A DNA stretch of 21,482 nucleotides from Candidatus Pacearchaeota archaeon (GCA_017609795.1 JAFCDH010000004.1:1-21482); one strand, 5' to 3'. Counted from the stretch's first letter, positions 1-7,089 are shown. Notes: a model not told the origin generated them from the letters alone. Translations and numbers: made by a program.

Positions 1-40
1 ATTATACCAACAAATTTATAACCTCAAACCACTTATTTAA

Positions 41-50
41 ATTTATAAGG
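41..50 (+). promoter_or_regulatory. TATA box of the KH-protein gene
   Basis: The sequence ATTTATAAGG lies about 25-30 bp before position 72 and about 55 bp before the ATG at 102. This is archaeal TATA spacing for transcription starting near 70-75. No strong Shine-Dalgarno precedes the ATG at 102. Confidence 0.5.
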
Positions 51-101
51 AGCTAACTCAGGAAAGATGACTTGTTAAGAAAACCTGAGTTTTCTTACGA
101 A

Positions 102-599
102 ATGCAAGAAATATACATAGAAAAACTAAATTTAATTATTTCAAACAAGAAAAAATTAGAATCAGAACTAGATGTAAAAATAACAAATAAAGGAAAAAAT
201 CTATTCATAGATGGAGATGCAGAAAAAGAATACACAGCAATTGAAGTTATGAAAGCAATAAATCTTGGTTTTTCAATAGAAAAAGCATTATTATTAAAAA
301 GAGAAAACATAATTTTGCAAAGCTTAAATATTAAAGATATAACAAAAAGACATGATTTAGAAAGAGTTAGAGCAAGAATAATAGGAACAAAAGGAAAAAC
401 ACTTAAAACACTTAATAACATAACAAACTGCGAATTTTCATTAAAAGATAATAAAATAGGGATTATTGGAGGTGCAGAAGAAATAGAAGATGCTATCCAA
501 GCCACAACTTCTTTAGTTCAAGGAAGTAAACAAGGGAATGTATATTCAAGAGTAGAAAGAGAAAAAAAGAGGAAAAGGTTGCGGGAAGATAAATTTTAA
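102..599 (+). CDS. Archaeal KH-domain RNA-processing protein (Dim2/Pno1-like)
   Basis: Two tandem KH-like domains, as in archaeal Dim2/Pno1, a ribosome-biogenesis RNA-binding protein acting near the 3' end of 16S rRNA. From the ATG, the first KH covers roughly residues 1-75. The second covers about 85-150 and carries the KH signature in RARIIGTKGKTLKTLNN, followed by IGIIGG. The C-terminus VYSRVEREKKRKRLRE matches the basic tail of the family, and 165 aa is a usual length. The first KH lacks an obvious GxxG loop (ISNKKK at that point), also common in this family. The frame is open from a TTG at 72, but MQEIYIEKL at 102 fits the usual N-terminus of these proteins. A hairpin terminator follows at 666. 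Confidence 0.82.
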   Translation: MQEIYIEKLNLIISNKKKLESELDVKITNKGKNLFIDGDAEKEYTAIEVMKAINLGFSIEKALLLKRENIILQSLNIKDITKRHDLERVRARIIGTKGKTLKTLNNITNCEFSLKDNKIGIIGGAEEIEDAIQATTSLVQGSKQGNVYSRVEREKKRKRLREDKF

Positions 600-665
600 A
601 GATTAGTAAAGTGTATAGATTCAAGACATATGTCCTAAGCAAACCGAAAATTAATTTTTAGAATA

Positions 666-697
666 GTTCAGGAGGATAAATCCAACCTGAACTTTTT
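666..697 (+). terminator. Hairpin terminator after the KH-protein gene
   Basis: GTTCAGG (666-672) pairs perfectly with CCTGAAC (686-692), with a short inner GGAT/ATCC helix, and is followed by six Ts. It lies 67 nt after the KH stop codon, on the same strand. Confidence 0.6.
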
Positions 698-720
698 TAT
701 CCTTTGTATCTAATAATTAT

Positions 721-773
721 CTTTAAGCTACTCAATAATCAAGCTGATAAAGTTTATAAGATATAAATTAGTA
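721..773. repeat. Intergenic element, diverged copy A
   Basis: Diverged member of the dispersed element described at 6218. On the minus strand it reads AGCTTGATTATTGAGTAGCTT, close to the core AGCTTGATTATCTGAG. On the plus strand it runs into AAAGTTTATAAGATATAA, which recurs nearly unchanged at 3561-3580. It lies between the KH gene and tRNA-Asn; the rest of 698-860 shows no gene. Confidence 0.4.
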
Positions 774-862
774 AAAATATTTTGGTTAGTGAAACTTCCT
801 AAATTTATGTATAAAAAGGACATATATCTGTTGGGTATACAAAAATTAGTAAAACAAATAAC

Positions 863-870
863 TTTAAATA
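863..870 (+). promoter_or_regulatory. TATA box of tRNA-Asn
   Basis: TTTAAATA centred about 27 bp before the first tRNA base (894), the expected spacing for an archaeal tRNA promoter. A T-run lies between the two. Confidence 0.5.
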
Positions 871-928
871 TTAATTTTTTCTAAAAACATTATGTCCCGG
901 TAGCTCAGTTGGTAGAGCATACGGCTGT

Positions 929-1351
929 AAGACATTAGAAACATGAAAGATAAGAGGACTTATGAAGAAAGAAAAAAATATATCATAAGTTATGTAATAA
1001 AAAGACGAAAACAAATTCGTCTTAAAGCAATAGCACATTTAGGTGGAAAGTGCATGAAATGTGGATATTCAAAATATCCAGAAGTACTAGAATTCCATCA
1101 TAAAGACCCTAAACTAAAAAGATTTGGAATTTCCTTAAAAGGACATTCTAGTTGAACATAAGTTAGCAGCTTTTAAGGGAAACCTTAAGATGAACAGCAA
1201 GTAAATTCAGGGAAACCTAGAACAGGCAATCCTGAGCCAAGCTTTCATAATTCATTATGATTGAAGGTGCAGAGACTAGACACTTGCTACCTAAAGCAGA
1301 AATGCTATGGTAATGGTATAGTCCGACTCTCCAAGGAATTGGAGTAAGGTG
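929..1351 (+). ncRNA. Group I self-splicing intron in tRNA-Asn
   Basis: A 423-nt intron between anticodon positions 35 and 36. The guide sequence GTTAGCAGC (1162-1170) pairs with the joined exons: GCAGC with GCTGT before the 5' site (U-G wobble at the cleavage point, P1) and GTTA with TAAC after the 3' site (P10). P2 is TTAAGG/CCTTAA with a GAAA loop (1173-1188). P3 is AGCAAGT/ACTTGCT (1196-1202, 1282-1288). P4 is TCAGG/CCTGA. The Q, R and S core elements are recognisable (AATCCTGAGCC; GTGCAGAGACTAGAC; TATAGTCC), giving P7 from GACTA/TAGTC. P9 is CTCC/GGAG (1329-1344). The last base is a G, as required. The HNH frame fills the P1 loop. Group I introns are known in archaea but uncommon. Confidence 0.93.
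943..1155 (+). pseudogene. Truncated HNH homing endonuclease inside the intron
   Basis: The 70-aa product has a basic N-terminus and the first half of a zinc-type HNH nuclease: CMKCG (C37, C40) and LEFHHKDP (H52, H53, D55). Related intron HNH proteins continue with a spacer and a second zinc pair with the final catalytic residues, typically in a CxxCHRxxH-like motif. Here the frame ends at GHSS and the guide sequence begins 6 bp after the stop codon, so the C-terminal half is missing and is not found in another frame. It starts 14 nt after the 5' splice site, within the P1 loop. It is probably an inactive remnant of the intron's homing enzyme, although a mini-protein cannot be excluded. Confidence 0.75.
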
Positions 1352-1434
1352 TAACCGTAGGGTCGTTGGTTCGAGTCCAGCCCGGGACGTTTTCTCTCCA
1401 AAACCCTTTTATACTTCTAAATATTAATTAAATC

Positions 1435-1998
1435 ATGAACCTAGACAAAATCTTAAAAAAAAGAGCATCAATCAGAAATTACTCTGACAAAAAACCAAAA
1501 TATGATAAAATAATTGATGCAATTGAAGCAGCAAGTTTAGCACCATCTCCAGGAAATCTTAATATATTAAAATTTATTATAATTGAAGATAAAGAAAAAA
1601 TAAATAAAATAGCACAAGCTTGTCAACAACCTTTTATTAAAAAAGCTCTTATACTTGTTGCAGTTTGTTCTGATTCTGAAAAAACAAATATAATGTATGA
1701 TAAAAGAGCAGATAAATACATAAAACAACATGCAGGAGCAGCTATTGAAAATTTTCTTTTAAAAATAACAGATATGGGATTGGCATCTTGTTGGATAGGA
1801 GCATTTTCAGAAATAACAATAAAAAACACACTTAAAATTCCAGAAAATATAACTGTTGAAGCAATTCTCCCAATTGCTTATCAACATAAAACAAATAAAA
1901 CAAAACAAAAACTAAAACCTAATTTAGGAAATATAGTTTATTTTGATGTTTGGAATAATAAGTATAAAAATAAACCTAGAAAGACAGGAACTCATTAA
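1435..1998 (+). CDS. Nitroreductase-family flavoprotein
   Basis: 187 aa with FMN-dependent nitroreductase features: RASIRNY (residues 10-16, phosphate contact), LAPSPGN (35-41), and the helix GAAIENFLLKITDMGLAS followed by CWIGAF (from about residue 100). Members reduce nitro compounds, quinones or other substrates with NAD(P)H; the substrate cannot be told from sequence. It starts at an ATG with no Shine-Dalgarno, preceded by AT-rich sequence (TTTATACTTCTAAATATTAA) that probably holds the promoter about 20-30 bp upstream. The C-terminus is Lys-rich. It stands alone between tRNA-Asn and the convergent ftsZ. Confidence 0.85.
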   Translation: MNLDKILKKRASIRNYSDKKPKYDKIIDAIEAASLAPSPGNLNILKFIIIEDKEKINKIAQACQQPFIKKALILVAVCSDSEKTNIMYDKRADKYIKQHAGAAIENFLLKITDMGLASCWIGAFSEITIKNTLKIPENITVEAILPIAYQHKTNKTKQKLKPNLGNIVYFDVWNNKYKNKPRKTGTH

Positions 1999-2049
1999 TT
2001 CCTAATTTTATTCTCTAATATCTTCAAGATACTCATAACAGTTCTTTCC

Positions 2050-2080
2050 TATTCAGATAATTCTTCTTAATTATTCATAA
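2050..2080. repeat. Intergenic element, diverged copy G
   Basis: The plus strand reads ATTCAGATAATTCTTCTTAA, resembling the minus-strand core at 6218-6251 (CTCAGATAATCTCTCTTGA). It lies in the convergent spacer between the nitroreductase and ftsZ. Confidence 0.35.
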
Positions 2081-2116
2081 ACATTTCAAAAAAATAATAT
2101 AAATCAAAATCCAAAA

Positions 2117-2139
2117 AAAAAGCCCGCCAAAAAGGCAGG
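2117..2139 (-). terminator. ftsZ terminator
   Basis: On the minus strand GCCTGCC TTTTT GGCGGGC forms a seven-pair stem with one mismatch, then at least nine Ts. It lies 33 nt after the ftsZ stop. This is a bacterial-looking hairpin plus T-run at the end of an archaeal-type gene. Confidence 0.75.
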
Positions 2140-2171
2140 CAATAAAAATAAGACGTGAATCTTCCCAGCAA

Positions 2172-3260
2172 TTAAACTTCGCTCACAATATCAATTCCTA
2201 ATTCAGAGATTTCAGGACTAGCCTGTATTCCATATTCTCCAAGTCTTTGTTTTCCTAGGATATATGGACTTGAAACACCAGTCATTATCGTAATAACTCT
2301 GACTCTCCCTTCAAAGTCTTTGTTTATACGCGCCCCTATGATAACTTGCGCTTCTGGGGCAATATTCTCTGTAACTAGTTTTCCTATTTGGCTGAATTCT
2401 TCTAATTTCATATCAGCCCCACAAGTAATATGTATCAAAGCTCCATTAGCACCTCTATAATCCACGTCTAACAATGGATGAGTAAGAGCCTGACTAACAG
2501 CTTCCTTAACTCTATCACTTGAGTCTGCTTCACCAATACCAATAACAGCAACTTCTCCTTTCTTCATAATAGAAGAAACATCTGCATAATCTAAATTAAT
2601 CAAACTAGGCAAAGTAATTGTTTCTACAATTCCTTTTATCATAGTACTAATTAATTCATTAGCAACTGCAAATGCTTGTTGGATTGGCAATTGTCCTGCA
2701 ATATCAACCAATCTATTGTTATCAATAACAATAGCAGTATCAACTTGATCTCTTAATTCTTGTAAACCATATTCTGCTTTATCTATCCTAGCTTTTTCAC
2801 ATTCAAAAGGCATTGTAACAACTCCTATTACAACAGCACCAGAATCTTTAGCAACTTGGGCAATTACAGGGCAAGCACCAGTAGCTGTTCCACCACCCAT
2901 ACCTCCAACAATAAAAACCATGTCTGCTTCAGAAACAGATTTTTTAAGTTCAGATATAGATTCTTTTGCAGCTTCTCTGCCAATTTCTGATTTTCCACCA
3001 GCACCTAAGCCTCTAGTAAGTTCTTTTCCAATAAGAATCTTATCATCTGCTTTAGTTATACTAAGGTGTAAAGCATCAGTATTAGCAGCAAAAACAGTTG
3101 CACCACCAATCCCTTTGTTAAATAACCAAGTAATTGCATTACAGCCAGCTCCACCAACACCAAAAACCTTGATATTAGCTTTCCCAGCTTTTAGGTCATC
3201 AAAATTAATACTATGAGATTCCACATTATCAATTGCTTCTTTTGCAAAATCCAAAACCAT
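2172..3260 (-). CDS. ftsZ: Cell-division protein FtsZ
   Basis: Tubulin-like GTPase that polymerises into the division ring. From the chosen start it is 362 aa. It shows the nucleotide-binding loops FGVGGAGCNA (33-42), FAANTDALHL (57-66), the signature GGMGGGTATG (119-128) and IDNNRL. The C-terminal domain holds the NLDYADV catalytic-loop region and ends in ASPEISELGIDIVSEV. The frame is open 19 codons further up (to 3317), but MVLDFAKEAI matches archaeal FtsZ N-termini and lies about 35 bp below a TATA box at 3293-3304, so the upstream part is probably untranslated. An AAGGAGG sits about 24 nt before this ATG, too far for a normal Shine-Dalgarno. Confidence 0.95.
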   Translation of the reverse strand: MVLDFAKEAIDNVESHSINFDDLKAGKANIKVFGVGGAGCNAITWLFNKGIGGATVFAANTDALHLSITKADDKILIGKELTRGLGAGGKSEIGREAAKESISELKKSVSEADMVFIVGGMGGGTATGACPVIAQVAKDSGAVVIGVVTMPFECEKARIDKAEYGLQELRDQVDTAIVIDNNRLVDIAGQLPIQQAFAVANELISTMIKGIVETITLPSLINLDYADVSSIMKKGEVAVIGIGEADSSDRVKEAVSQALTHPLLDVDYRGANGALIHITCGADMKLEEFSQIGKLVTENIAPEAQVIIGARINKDFEGRVRVITIMTGVSSPYILGKQRLGEYGIQASPEISELGIDIVSEV

Positions 3261-3292
3261 TTTGTATTTTCTCTTTTGTTTAAACCTCCTTA

Positions 3293-3304
3293 CACTTATA
3301 AAAG
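3293..3304 (-). promoter_or_regulatory. TATA box of ftsZ
   Basis: The minus strand reads CTTTTATAAGTG, about 33-44 bp before the ATG at 3260. A start of transcription near 3268 would leave a very short leader and supports the shorter FtsZ. Confidence 0.5.
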
Positions 3305-3365
3305 AAAACACTAACATTTAAATAATAGTGTTGCCTTTATATTATTGTAATTAATATAATTACAA

Positions 3366-3390
3366 CTAGAAAAAAGAGCTCACCTCTTTG
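3366..3390 (-). terminator. Hairpin terminator upstream of ftsZ
   Basis: On the minus strand AAAGAG GTGAG CTCTTT is followed by further Ts. It lies between the end of taw3 and the ftsZ promoter, so it could end the taw3/gatA transcript. The remaining spacer (3391-3611) holds a diverged AAAGTTTTATAAGATATAA stretch (3561-3580, like the one near 761) and no gene. Confidence 0.5.
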
Positions 3391-3611
3391 CAATCACCAA
3401 TTTTAATGCACCGCAAAATGTTCTAAAATTGATTATTATAGAAATTAATATATTTCTTTATTTAAAAACTTTTATGTAGTAAAGAGTAATTATGAAATAC
3501 CTATATCTTATTAAATAATAAAGTTTCCTATAACAAATCTTTAAGTTTCTCATCAACTCAGCTTAAAGTTTTATAAGATATAAGTTAAAAAAGATATTAA
3601 ATCGTCTTTTT

Positions 3612-3660
3612 CCTTCAACATTTTTATTTAAAATAAAATTACTTAAATGTTAAAGCTCGT
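3612..3660. repeat. 3'-end direct repeat, copy 1 (end of taw3)
   Basis: About 49 bp nearly identical to 4219-4267 (a few substitutions and one 1-bp indel). Each copy spans the last codons and stop of a minus-strand gene plus about 30 bp beyond. It contains the inverted motif ACATTT...AAATGT, so it may form a weak hairpin at the mRNA end. Confidence 0.7.
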
Positions 3661-4199
3661 TCCAACCTCTCAATCTTTTTCCAAACCCTTTCTAACCTTT
3701 CATTAGCACTCTCAACAACAACTTTTAAAAAATCATCATCAACTAAAACTTTCCCACCAAACATTATAGGAAAACTAATATTTTCAGTAGAATGTAATTC
3801 AACCATGTTTCTTTTTCCACCCATAATTCCACTTCTTTTCCAACCGCTTTCTCTTGCCTTATTAACTAGTTTTTGTGCATCAGAAAGAGAAGCACAAGCA
3901 ACATGTAAAATACAAGTAGTTTGCTGAAATTCAACCAACCCATCATAATCAATATCTTTCAAAGCCTTTTTCAACTCACCAAACTTAATCTTTTTATGTG
4001 TTCTAAAAAGAAAAGCATTTTCAATTTTATCAATTCCTCCTTTTAACAACACAACTCTTCCAGCACAACTTGAAGTTGTATAATATTCATCCATATTATT
4101 AATTTTTTCACACAATCCTCTAATCTTATCATCCCATTTACCTATGTTTGATTTGTCTTTTTTAGAAAGCTGCTTTTTCTTCATATCTTTAAATAACAT
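3639..4199 (-). CDS. taw3: tRNA(Phe) wybutosine methyltransferase Taw3/TYW3
   Basis: SAM-dependent N4-methyltransferase of the yW-86 intermediate in wybutosine synthesis at G37 of tRNA-Phe, an archaeal/eukaryotic pathway. The hallmark EYYTTSSCAGR (residues 38-48) is present, followed by the family's conserved blocks FQQTTCILHVACASLSDAQKLVNKARESGWKRSGI and MVELHSTENISFPI. The length of 186 aa is slightly short but normal for archaea. A second in-frame ATG at 4184 (MKKKQL) is an alternative start; no Shine-Dalgarno decides between them. It lies 51 bp downstream of gatA and its last codons fall in the repeat at 3612-3660. Confidence 0.92.
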   Translation of the reverse strand: MLFKDMKKKQLSKKDKSNIGKWDDKIRGLCEKINNMDEYYTTSSCAGRVVLLKGGIDKIENAFLFRTHKKIKFGELKKALKDIDYDGLVEFQQTTCILHVACASLSDAQKLVNKARESGWKRSGIMGGKRNMVELHSTENISFPIMFGGKVLVDDDFLKVVVESANERLERVWKKIERLERALTFK

Positions 4200-4218
4200 T
4201 TTTCAAACATCTTTTCTC

Positions 4219-4267
4219 CCTTCAACATTTTTATTCAAGATAATGATTACTTAAATGTCAAACCTCT
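4219..4267. repeat. 3'-end direct repeat, copy 2 (end of gatA)
   Basis: Partner of 3612-3660. Here the repeat supplies the final residues and stop of GatA, read in a different frame from taw3, and fills most of the gatA-taw3 spacer. Confidence 0.7.
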
Positions 4268-5576
4268 TCCCTACCCCCAACATCTTATCATCATCCCCCC
4301 GAGCACACAAAATCTGCAAACCAACAGGCACTCCATCAATCTTTCCAGCAGGGATTGAAATAGCAGGAATCTCTGCTAAATTAGCTAAAACACTTAAACT
4401 ATCATAATTATACATCTCTTCAACAGAAATCTTTTGACCTAATTTATGAGGCAATTTAGGAACAGTTGGCATGATAATTACATCAAATTTTTTAAAAGCA
4501 TTAGCAAATTCTTTTTCAATTATTTTTTTAGCCTTTAAAGCCTTACGATAATATTTTCCTGCAAACTCAGCTTTACTAATCTCACTACCCCCTAAAATTC
4601 TTCTTAAAACCTCTGCACCACAAACATCCTCAATTTTAAAACCATACATTCTCCCATCAAATTTTCTAGTTCCTGAAAAAAACTCAACATAAACAATTGG
4701 ATAATAAGTTTGTATTCCTAAATCAATATATTTTAATTCAACATCTTTAAAACTCCATTTATTTTTCTCACAAACTTCTTTAATTTTATTCCTTATCAAA
4801 CCCCATATTTGCTTATCTGCACTTATCTTAGGAACTCCAATAACTATCTTCCCAATCTTTTTCTTTTCATCAAAATTTCTAGAGATACTATCATTTTCAT
4901 CCTTTCCCTTAATTACACTATAAATAATTTCACAATCTTCAACACAAGAACCTAAAGGCCCAATCTGATCTAAACTCATTGATAAATCAATTAATCCATA
5001 TCTACTAACAGCACCATATGAAGGTTTCATTCCAACAACACCACAATGTGAAGCAGGATTTCTAATACTTCCACCAGTATCACTTCCAAGAGCAAAATCA
5101 CAAAAACCAGCTACAACACTAGCAGCACTTCCAGAACTACTTCCTCCAGGAATTCTATCTAAAGCAGAAGGATTTTTACAAATTCCAAAAGCAGAAGTTT
5201 CTCCAGAACTTCCACAAGCAAACTCATCCATATTAGCCATACCTAAAACAATAGCATCTTCTTTCAATAATTTTTCAATAACTGTTGCATTATAAGTACT
5301 AATATAATTCTTTAAAGTCTTAGAAGCACAATCACAAATCAATCCTTTAACATTAATATTACTTTTAACAATAAGACCAATTCCAGCTAATCTTCCAGCA
5401 CAACCAGATTTAATCTTTTTATCAACTTCACGAGCCTGACTAACAGCCTTCTCATTAATATGTAAAATACAATTCAGCTGAGAATTCTTTTTCTTAATTT
5501 TACTAATATAATTTTTAATATTTTGCTCTGCTGTCAATTTGCCTGACTTTATTAGTTTAACCTTTTCTTTTATCAT
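4251..5576 (-). CDS. gatA: Aspartyl/glutamyl-tRNA amidotransferase subunit A
   Basis: Amidase-signature subunit that releases ammonia from Gln (or Asn) for Asp-tRNA(Asn) or Glu-tRNA(Gln) amidation. The Ser-cisSer-Lys triad is visible: K71 in GLIVKSN, S146 in PGGSSSGSAAS and S170 in GSDTGGSIR. The C-terminal block AIPAGKIDGVPVGLQIL is intact. The protein (441 aa) ends at GVGKRFDI, some 20-30 residues earlier than many GatA proteins, and its last codons lie in the repeat at 4219-4267. Translation starts at an ATG without Shine-Dalgarno. A GatC-like gene is at 6389 and the GatE-like gene at 9947, all on the same strand. Confidence 0.93.
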   Translation of the reverse strand: MIKEKVKLIKSGKLTAEQNIKNYISKIKKKNSQLNCILHINEKAVSQAREVDKKIKSGCAGRLAGIGLIVKSNINVKGLICDCASKTLKNYISTYNATVIEKLLKEDAIVLGMANMDEFACGSSGETSAFGICKNPSALDRIPGGSSSGSAASVVAGFCDFALGSDTGGSIRNPASHCGVVGMKPSYGAVSRYGLIDLSMSLDQIGPLGSCVEDCEIIYSVIKGKDENDSISRNFDEKKKIGKIVIGVPKISADKQIWGLIRNKIKEVCEKNKWSFKDVELKYIDLGIQTYYPIVYVEFFSGTRKFDGRMYGFKIEDVCGAEVLRRILGGSEISKAEFAGKYYRKALKAKKIIEKEFANAFKKFDVIIMPTVPKLPHKLGQKISVEEMYNYDSLSVLANLAEIPAISIPAGKIDGVPVGLQILCARGDDDKMLGVGKRFDI

Positions 5577-5594
5577 CTTTTACTTTTTATTTTT

Positions 5595-6005
5595 TTATTC
5601 TATAAACCTAGTATCACAATCACTTATAGGGTATATTTTCGGTTCACAATATCTTTGTTTTAATATACAGTTTATTAATCTTTTTCTTTCTTTAGATTTT
5701 TCAGGGATTATTACTTGGTTTTCATTATCAATATAATCTTCTATTTTATCTTGTCTTTTTCTATATTTTTCAGGATTTCCTCCTTGAATCTCAATTTCCT
5801 CAATCATCTCTTGACATCTCTCATCAAGAAAGTGATATTCCCTATTTGTAATAATCTTACCATGATTACCTCTAATTATGTTTATCAATAATCTTTGATA
5901 ATCTCCAATCCTATCAAGATCATATTGATAATATTTTTCTCTAATCTCTTTAAGTAATTTGCTTTTTTTATATCTTTTTTTCTTTTTTTGTCCTACTTTA
6001 CTCAT
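5595..6005 (-). CDS. Hypothetical basic protein
   Basis: 136 aa, not recognised. It begins with a lysine-rich stretch (GQKKKKRYKKSKLLKE), followed by predicted helical, charged sequence (YYQYDLDRIGDYQRLLINII) and a Cys-containing C-terminus (CILKQRYCEPKIYPISDC). It has no signal peptide or membrane segment. Its start overlaps the end of the next gene upstream by 8 bp, so the two are probably co-translated. It ends 18 bp before gatA, which may be in the same transcript. Confidence 0.6.
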   Translation of the reverse strand: MSKVGQKKKKRYKKSKLLKEIREKYYQYDLDRIGDYQRLLINIIRGNHGKIITNREYHFLDERCQEMIEEIEIQGGNPEKYRKRQDKIEDYIDNENQVIIPEKSKERKRLINCILKQRYCEPKIYPISDCDTRFIE

Positions 6006-6189
6006 TATAAATATTAACTAAATATTCAATAGCTCTATTCTTTTCTTCTTCTGTTTTACAAACCCCCTTTAAAAACTCAATCCTAGATTCAATATCTCCT
6101 TTATCTTCTGGTACATTTATTTCACTAAGATAATCTAAAAGAGCAGGCCTTGTTATTCCATATTGTTTCCTTATATCTTCTTTTTTCAT
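5998..6189 (-). CDS. Small hypothetical protein, possible helix-turn-helix
   Basis: 63 aa. The N-terminal half, IRKQYGITRPALLDYLSEI (about residues 6-24), has the spacing of a helix-turn-helix. The rest is acidic and helical (ESRIEFLKGVCKTEEEKNRAIEYL). Two overlapping small genes, the first with a possible DNA-binding motif and the second basic, could be a toxin-antitoxin-like pair, but neither matches a family I know. A dispersed element (6218-6251) lies just upstream in the likely promoter region. Confidence 0.55.
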   Translation of the reverse strand: MKKEDIRKQYGITRPALLDYLSEINVPEDKGDIESRIEFLKGVCKTEEEKNRAIEYLVNIYNE

Positions 6190-6217
6190 TTTCTTTTATT
6201 GTTTAACTAATATTTAA

Positions 6218-6251
6218 CAAGCTCAATCAAGAGAGATTATCTGAGTATTTT
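6218..6251. repeat. Dispersed intergenic element, copy C
   Basis: Layout CAAGCTCAA, 8 nt, GATTATCTGAG, then AT-rich sequence. The copy at 20376 has CAAGCACAA, 8 nt, GATTATCTGAG, and the copy at 11498 has CAAGCACAA, 8 nt, TATTATCTGAA. It lies upstream of the small-gene pair at 5595-6189. The rest of 6190-6388 holds only a 20-codon open fragment ending RDGDDWIK and no clear gene. Confidence 0.65.
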
Positions 6252-6388
6252 CATCTTCTCATAATTTACTTAATCCAGTCATCTCCATCTCTATCTTTTG
6301 GATCATAACCTTTTCTAAAGGTTTGTTTTCATAAGATATTGATTATATTTAATTTGTTATTTCATAAGGTATTAATTTAAATTAAATC

Positions 6389-6637
6389 TCATTTCCAACT
6401 ACCTCTTTCAGTAATTATAAAATCATCATTATGTTGAAGAGCATTTTTTAAGAAATTTTTTTTAAAATCTTTATCTTTACACACCTTTCTATTTTTCTCG
6501 CTCTTTTCAACTCTTTCAAAATCTTCTCTATCTATATAAAAATCCACTTCTTTATCATCTACTTTAGATAATGCTTTAGCAAATTTATCTAAAATTTGCT
6601 TTGCCTGTCTTTTAATTTTATTTTGGTCCATTTTCAT
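6389..6637 (-). CDS. GatC-like small amidotransferase subunit (probable)
   Basis: 82 aa, helical N-terminus (KIKRQAKQILDKFAKAL, residues 7-23) and C-terminal block FLKNALQHNDDFIITERGSW. From memory this resembles the short archaeal proteins annotated as GatC-like, which end in an NAPxxxxDFIIAEKxSW motif. GatC is a small scaffold that wraps GatA and GatB/E. The link is by motif and context (gatA 0.8 kb downstream, gatE 3.3 kb upstream) and was not checked by search. The start overlaps the tail of the interrupted HEPN frame. A second in-frame ATG at 6631 is possible. Confidence 0.55.
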   Translation of the reverse strand: MKMDQNKIKRQAKQILDKFAKALSKVDDKEVDFYIDREDFERVEKSEKNRKVCKDKDFKKNFLKNALQHNDDFIITERGSWK

Positions 6638-7088
6638 CTAATTCATTTATTCTATTTAAAGGTTTATTTATTTCGTTTTTCATTATCTTAACTGCTTCTT
6701 TCCCGCAACTATCTCAAAAATCTATTATTTCTTTTGCTTGTTCAACAGAAACTTAAATGCCATTATAATTAGCATCATGTCTTATTTTCTTAAAACGACT
6801 AAGAAAATTTAATTTTAATTTATTCTTAATATTAATCTCTTTTAATCCATCTAAACTAATCTCATGATTTAAAGGTTCATAACCTAACAATCTCCATTTA
6901 GCTTCTCCTAATTGTCTTATTGACTCATAAATTTCTCTAAATATAACTGTAGAACTTTTATCACTAAGTAAAAGTTTTCTTGCAAAATCTCCTATTTTTT
7001 CTGCAGAATTAATCAGAGATTTAATCTTTTCCATATCTTTCTGTTTTCTTCTTAAAATTCTGGCTCTAACCATTAAATCAAAATCCAT
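6618..7088 (-). pseudogene. HEPN-domain toxin with two in-frame stop codons
   Basis: The first 111 codons encode a HEPN protein (typically an RNase toxin paired with an MNT antitoxin), with the Rx4-6H-type motif R98-FKKIR-H104 in KKIRHDANY. The frame stops with TAA at 6753-6755 but continues coherently as VSVEQAKEIIDF, TGA at 6714-6716, then DSCGKEAVKIMKNEINKPL to a stop at 6618. The downstream text fits the C-terminal helices of HEPN proteins. Single changes (AAA to TAA, TGG to TGA) would explain both stops. The truncated product still contains the motif, so partial activity is possible. It starts 2 bp after the MNT gene. Confidence 0.75.
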
Positions 7089-7089
7089 A

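Larger units (their letters stand above)
894..1389 (+). tRNA. tRNA-Asn(GTT) interrupted by a group I intron
   Basis: The exons are 894-928 and 1352-1389. The acceptor stem GTCCCGG/CCGGGAC, D-arm GCTC/GAGC, anticodon stem TACGG/CCGTA and T-arm GTTGG/CCAGC (one G-T wobble) all pair, and TTCGAGT is the T-loop. The anticodon loop depends on the splice sites. Group I rules (U before the 5' site, G ending the intron) give CTGT+TAA, hence anticodon GTT. Splicing elsewhere could read GTA (Tyr). The guide-sequence pairing described for the intron, and the discriminator G at 1389 (Asn has G73, Tyr A73), favour Asn. CCA is not encoded. Confidence 0.9.

Noticed and set aside
894..1389. tRNA-Tyr(GTA) with an archaeal bulge-helix-bulge intron
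   Set aside because: The 5' exon alone reads CTGTA, but the guide-sequence pairing, group I core and discriminator G all support Asn(GTT) and group I splicing.
6266..6328. Open fragment of 20 codons on the minus strand (KQTFRKGYDPKDRDGDDWIK)
   Set aside because: It looks protein-like but has no start and a stop directly before it. It may be a gene remnant, too short to annotate.
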